Shown here one piece after another: positions 6,423 through 7,778 of a DNA stretch of 7,778 nt. Source of the DNA: Dehalococcoidales bacterium (GTDB lineage: Bacteria > Chloroflexota > Dehalococcoidia > Dehalococcoidales > RBG-16-60-22); assembly GCA_030606585.1 (NCBI GenBank), contig JAUWGD010000079.1:1-7778 (forward strand). The letters are read 5' to 3'. The position numbers and the translations under genes were made by a program. Below the pieces are notes generated by a model that was given only the letters and a program-made list of their open reading frames with translations, had not been told where the DNA came from and did no database searches. Every line of letters begins with the position of its first letter. The first letter of the stretch is position 1.

Positions 6423-6965
6423 ATGTTGAAAAATAAAACCATAGTTCTGGGTATAACCGGGGGGATTGCCGCTTACAAGGCGGCGGATATCGCCAGCAAG
6501 CTGACTCAGGCGGGGGCCACTGTCGAAACAGTGATGACCGAGGCAGCCACCAGGTTCATTACCGCCCTGACCCTGAGAAATGTCACCGGTAGGCCGGTGG
6601 TGACCGAAATGTGGGAGCCTGCCTCCGAGTATCAGGAGGAGCACATCGCCCTGGCCGAGGCGGCCGACGCGGTAGTTATCGCCCCGGCTACGGCCAATAC
6701 CATCGCCAAGCTGGCGGCGGGAATCGCCGATAATATGCTCGGGTGCATCGTGCTGGCGACTGAGTCGCCGGTTATTCTTGCCCCCGCCATGAACGATGTC
6801 ATGTACAAGAACTCCATTACGCAGGAAAACCTGGCGAAGCTGAAAGCCAGGGGTTTTACCATCATCGAGCCCGAGTACGGACGCCTGGCTTCGGGGAAAA
6901 TGGGGCAGGGAAGACTGCCCGATACCCCCAGGATAATCGAGGTTATTGAGAAGGTTTTAAGTTGA
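6423..6965 (+). CDS. coaC: Phosphopantothenoylcysteine decarboxylase (CoaC), as a stand-alone gene
   Basis: A 180-aa HFCD-type flavoprotein that decarboxylates 4'-phosphopantothenoylcysteine to 4'-phosphopantetheine using FMN. It shows GITGGIAAYKAADI (10-23; flavin binding), EEHIALAEAADA (72-83) with catalytic H74, the FMN segment APATANT (87-93), and PAMN (121-124) with N124. These match E. coli Dfp H75 and N125. In the substrate-clamp motif the E. coli Cys158 position is Ser157 here (GRLASG). From memory, GRLASG-type variants occur in other bacterial lineages, so it may be a lineage variant and not a dead enzyme. A strong AAGGAG (6411-6416) sits 6 nt before the ATG. In most bacteria this domain is fused to CoaB; here it ends at TGA 6963-6965, overlapping the coaB start by 3 bases. 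EpiD/MrsD-type and UbiX relatives are less likely given the next gene. Confidence 0.9.
   Translation: MLKNKTIVLGITGGIAAYKAADIASKLTQAGATVETVMTEAATRFITALTLRNVTGRPVVTEMWEPASEYQEEHIALAEAADAVVIAPATANTIAKLAAGIADNMLGCIVLATESPVILAPAMNDVMYKNSITQENLAKLKARGFTIIEPEYGRLASGKMGQGRLPDTPRIIEVIEKVLS
6948..6954 (+). promoter_or_regulatory. Ribosome-binding site supporting the TTG start of coaB
   Basis: GAGAAGG ends 7 nt before TTG 6962, inside the last codons of coaC. Ideal spacing to an otherwise weak start codon supports independent initiation of coaB at the TTGA overlap, rather than a simple broken fusion. Confidence 0.55.
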
Positions 6966-7612
6966 CCGGTAAAGACCTTGAGGGCAGGCACATCGTGGTG
7001 ACGGCTGGCGGCACCCGGGAACCAATTGACCCGGTAAGATACATAGGAAATCGCTCATCCGGTAAAATGGGATACGCCGTAGCCGAGGCCGCGCGCAACC
7101 GCGGCGCTGGAGTATCGCTAATCGCGGCGCCGACGGCGCTCCCCGACCCTGCCGGCGTGGGAGTTACCCACATTGAAAGCGTCGAAGAGATGAAAGACGC
7201 GGTTGTCAGGGGTTGCGTCCGGGCAGATGCCCTGATTATGGCCGCCGCCCCCGCCGACTATCGCCCCGGTAACCCCGCCGGACAGAAGATAAAAAAAGGC
7301 GCCGGGGGGCTGACACTGGAGCTGGTCAAAGCGCCGGATATCCTGTCCGAAGTTAAGGGCAATTTACTCAAGATTGGATTTTCCGCCGAGACGGAAAACC
7401 TGATCGAAAATACCCTAAAGAAGCTACGGGATAAAGGCTGCGACCTTTTCGTGGCTAACGACGTTACTAAAGCCGGCAGCGGCTTCGAAGTGGATACCAA
7501 TAGAGTTACCCTGATTGATAAGACCGGGAATGTAGAGGAACTGCCCCTGATGAGCAAGAGAGAGGTGGCGGACAGGGTACTGGACAGGGTGGCGAAATTA
7601 TTAAGGGGCTAA
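6962..7612 (+). CDS. coaB: Phosphopantothenate-cysteine ligase (CoaB), as a stand-alone gene
   Basis: A 216-aa ligase that joins cysteine to 4'-phosphopantothenate after activation with CTP, the second step of CoA synthesis. Diagnostic motifs are VTAGGTREPIDPVRYIGNRS (13-32), with the conserved Asn (N30), SSGKMGYAVAEAA (32-44), AAAPADYRP (94-102), the basic KIKKG (109-113) that holds the reactive lysine, VKAPDIL (122-128), GFSAETENL (139-147) and FVANDVT (163-169). It resembles the C-terminal half of bacterial CoaBC from the domain linker onward. It starts with TTG overlapping the coaC TGA, in the -1 frame relative to coaC. The two proteins total 396 aa, about the size of a fused CoaBC (E. 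coli 406). No other in-frame start lies between 6962 and the first motif. A one-base assembly error in the preceding TTTT is the main alternative. Confidence 0.9.
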   Translation: MTGKDLEGRHIVVTAGGTREPIDPVRYIGNRSSGKMGYAVAEAARNRGAGVSLIAAPTALPDPAGVGVTHIESVEEMKDAVVRGCVRADALIMAAAPADYRPGNPAGQKIKKGAGGLTLELVKAPDILSEVKGNLLKIGFSAETENLIENTLKKLRDKGCDLFVANDVTKAGSGFEVDTNRVTLIDKTGNVEELPLMSKREVADRVLDRVAKLLRG

Positions 7613-7638
7613 GCCGTTGATAATACGAGGGCGGCAGG

Positions 7639-7701
7639 GTGGAAAAAGATAAAAACGAGGGGGGCGTGGTTAAAATAACTCCGGATTCTAGAAAGAGATA
7701 A
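7639..7701 (+). CDS. Possible 20-codon mini-ORF upstream of valS
   Basis: In the 91-bp gap between coaB and valS, GTG 7639 opens 20 codons to TAA 7699-7701, 2 bp before the valS ATG. A GAGGG (7627-7631) lies 7 nt before the GTG. The peptide is charged, has no cysteine or membrane segment, and includes two adjacent valine codons (residues 10-11). It could be a leader peptide or a translational coupler for valS, or simple chance: GTG frames this short are common. No terminator hairpin or T-box sequence was seen in the gap. Confidence 0.22.
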   Translation: MEKDKNEGGVVKITPDSRKR

Positions 7702-7703
7702 TT

Positions 7704-7778
7704 ATGGCTAAAACACCAGAAATCGAACAGGAAATGTCCAAAGCGTACGAGCCGGGCAAGGTAGAGCAGAATTGGTAC
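7704..7778 (+). CDS. valS: Valyl-tRNA synthetase, N-terminal fragment
   Basis: ATG 7704 opens 25 codons that run off the end of the window. The residues EMSKAYEPGKVEQNWY (10-25) match the usual ValS opening (KAYxPxxVExxWY), the segment just before the first class I synthetase domain. ValS charges tRNA-Val and edits threonine. The site before the ATG is a modest GAG (7695-7697), 6 nt away. The assignment rests on a short stretch; another Val/Leu/Ile-type synthetase is possible but less likely given the KAYEP opening. Confidence 0.78.
   Translation, partial: MAKTPEIEQEMSKAYEPGKVEQNWY

Noticed and set aside
6949..6962. Programmed -1 frameshift making a CoaBC fusion
   Set aside because: The frame relation is -1, but G GTT TTA is not a canonical X XXY YYZ slippery heptamer and no downstream hairpin was evident; coupled reinitiation at TTG explains the layout.
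7613..7703. T-box riboswitch before valS
   Set aside because: The 91-bp gap is too short for a T-box leader and shows neither the T-box core sequence nor a terminator hairpin.

Overview
The window is a compact, gene-dense bacterial chromosome segment of moderately high GC (judged by eye). Nearly everything runs on the + strand. Gene content and protein style suggest an anaerobic Chloroflexota, possibly Dehalococcoidia, but that is an inference from general familiarity with these families; no marker here proves it.

Layout. Bases 1-141 are the 3' end of a thiolase gene. A small cysteine-rich protein gene (144-317, - strand) converges on it with 2 bp between the stop codons. Bases 318-420 hold two divergent promoters whose -35 elements lie 2 bp apart; one fires leftward into the small gene and the other rightward into a five-gene run. 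That run is a CorA-type divalent-cation channel, a YhhQ-type queuosine-precursor transporter, a metallo-beta-lactamase-fold hydrolase, a Mut7-C RNase-domain protein with a zinc ribbon, and a nitroreductase. The first four are 1 bp overlapping or 2-3 bp apart; the nitroreductase follows after 21 bp with a strong Shine-Dalgarno.

A second promoter (4003-4031) opens a cofactor block: nnr (repair of hydrated NAD(P)H), coaX (type III pantothenate kinase), coaC (phosphopantothenoylcysteine decarboxylase) and coaB (phosphopantothenate-cysteine ligase). Together these cover the first three steps from pantothenate to 4'-phosphopantetheine, plus nicotinamide-cofactor repair. coaC and coaB, usually one fused gene, are two genes here, joined through an overlapping TTGA. 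A 91-bp gap with a possible 20-codon mini-ORF leads to the first 25 codons of valS, which runs off the window.

I found no mobile element, CRISPR array, tRNA or rRNA, and no convincing new multi-gene system: this is mostly housekeeping DNA. The points worth a second look are the small cysteine-rich gene and its overlapping divergent promoters, an extended -10 element (TGnTACAMT) shared by three promoters, active-site substitutions in CoaX (Asp to Ala) and CoaC (Cys to Ser), the split coaC/coaB, and the mini-ORF before valS.
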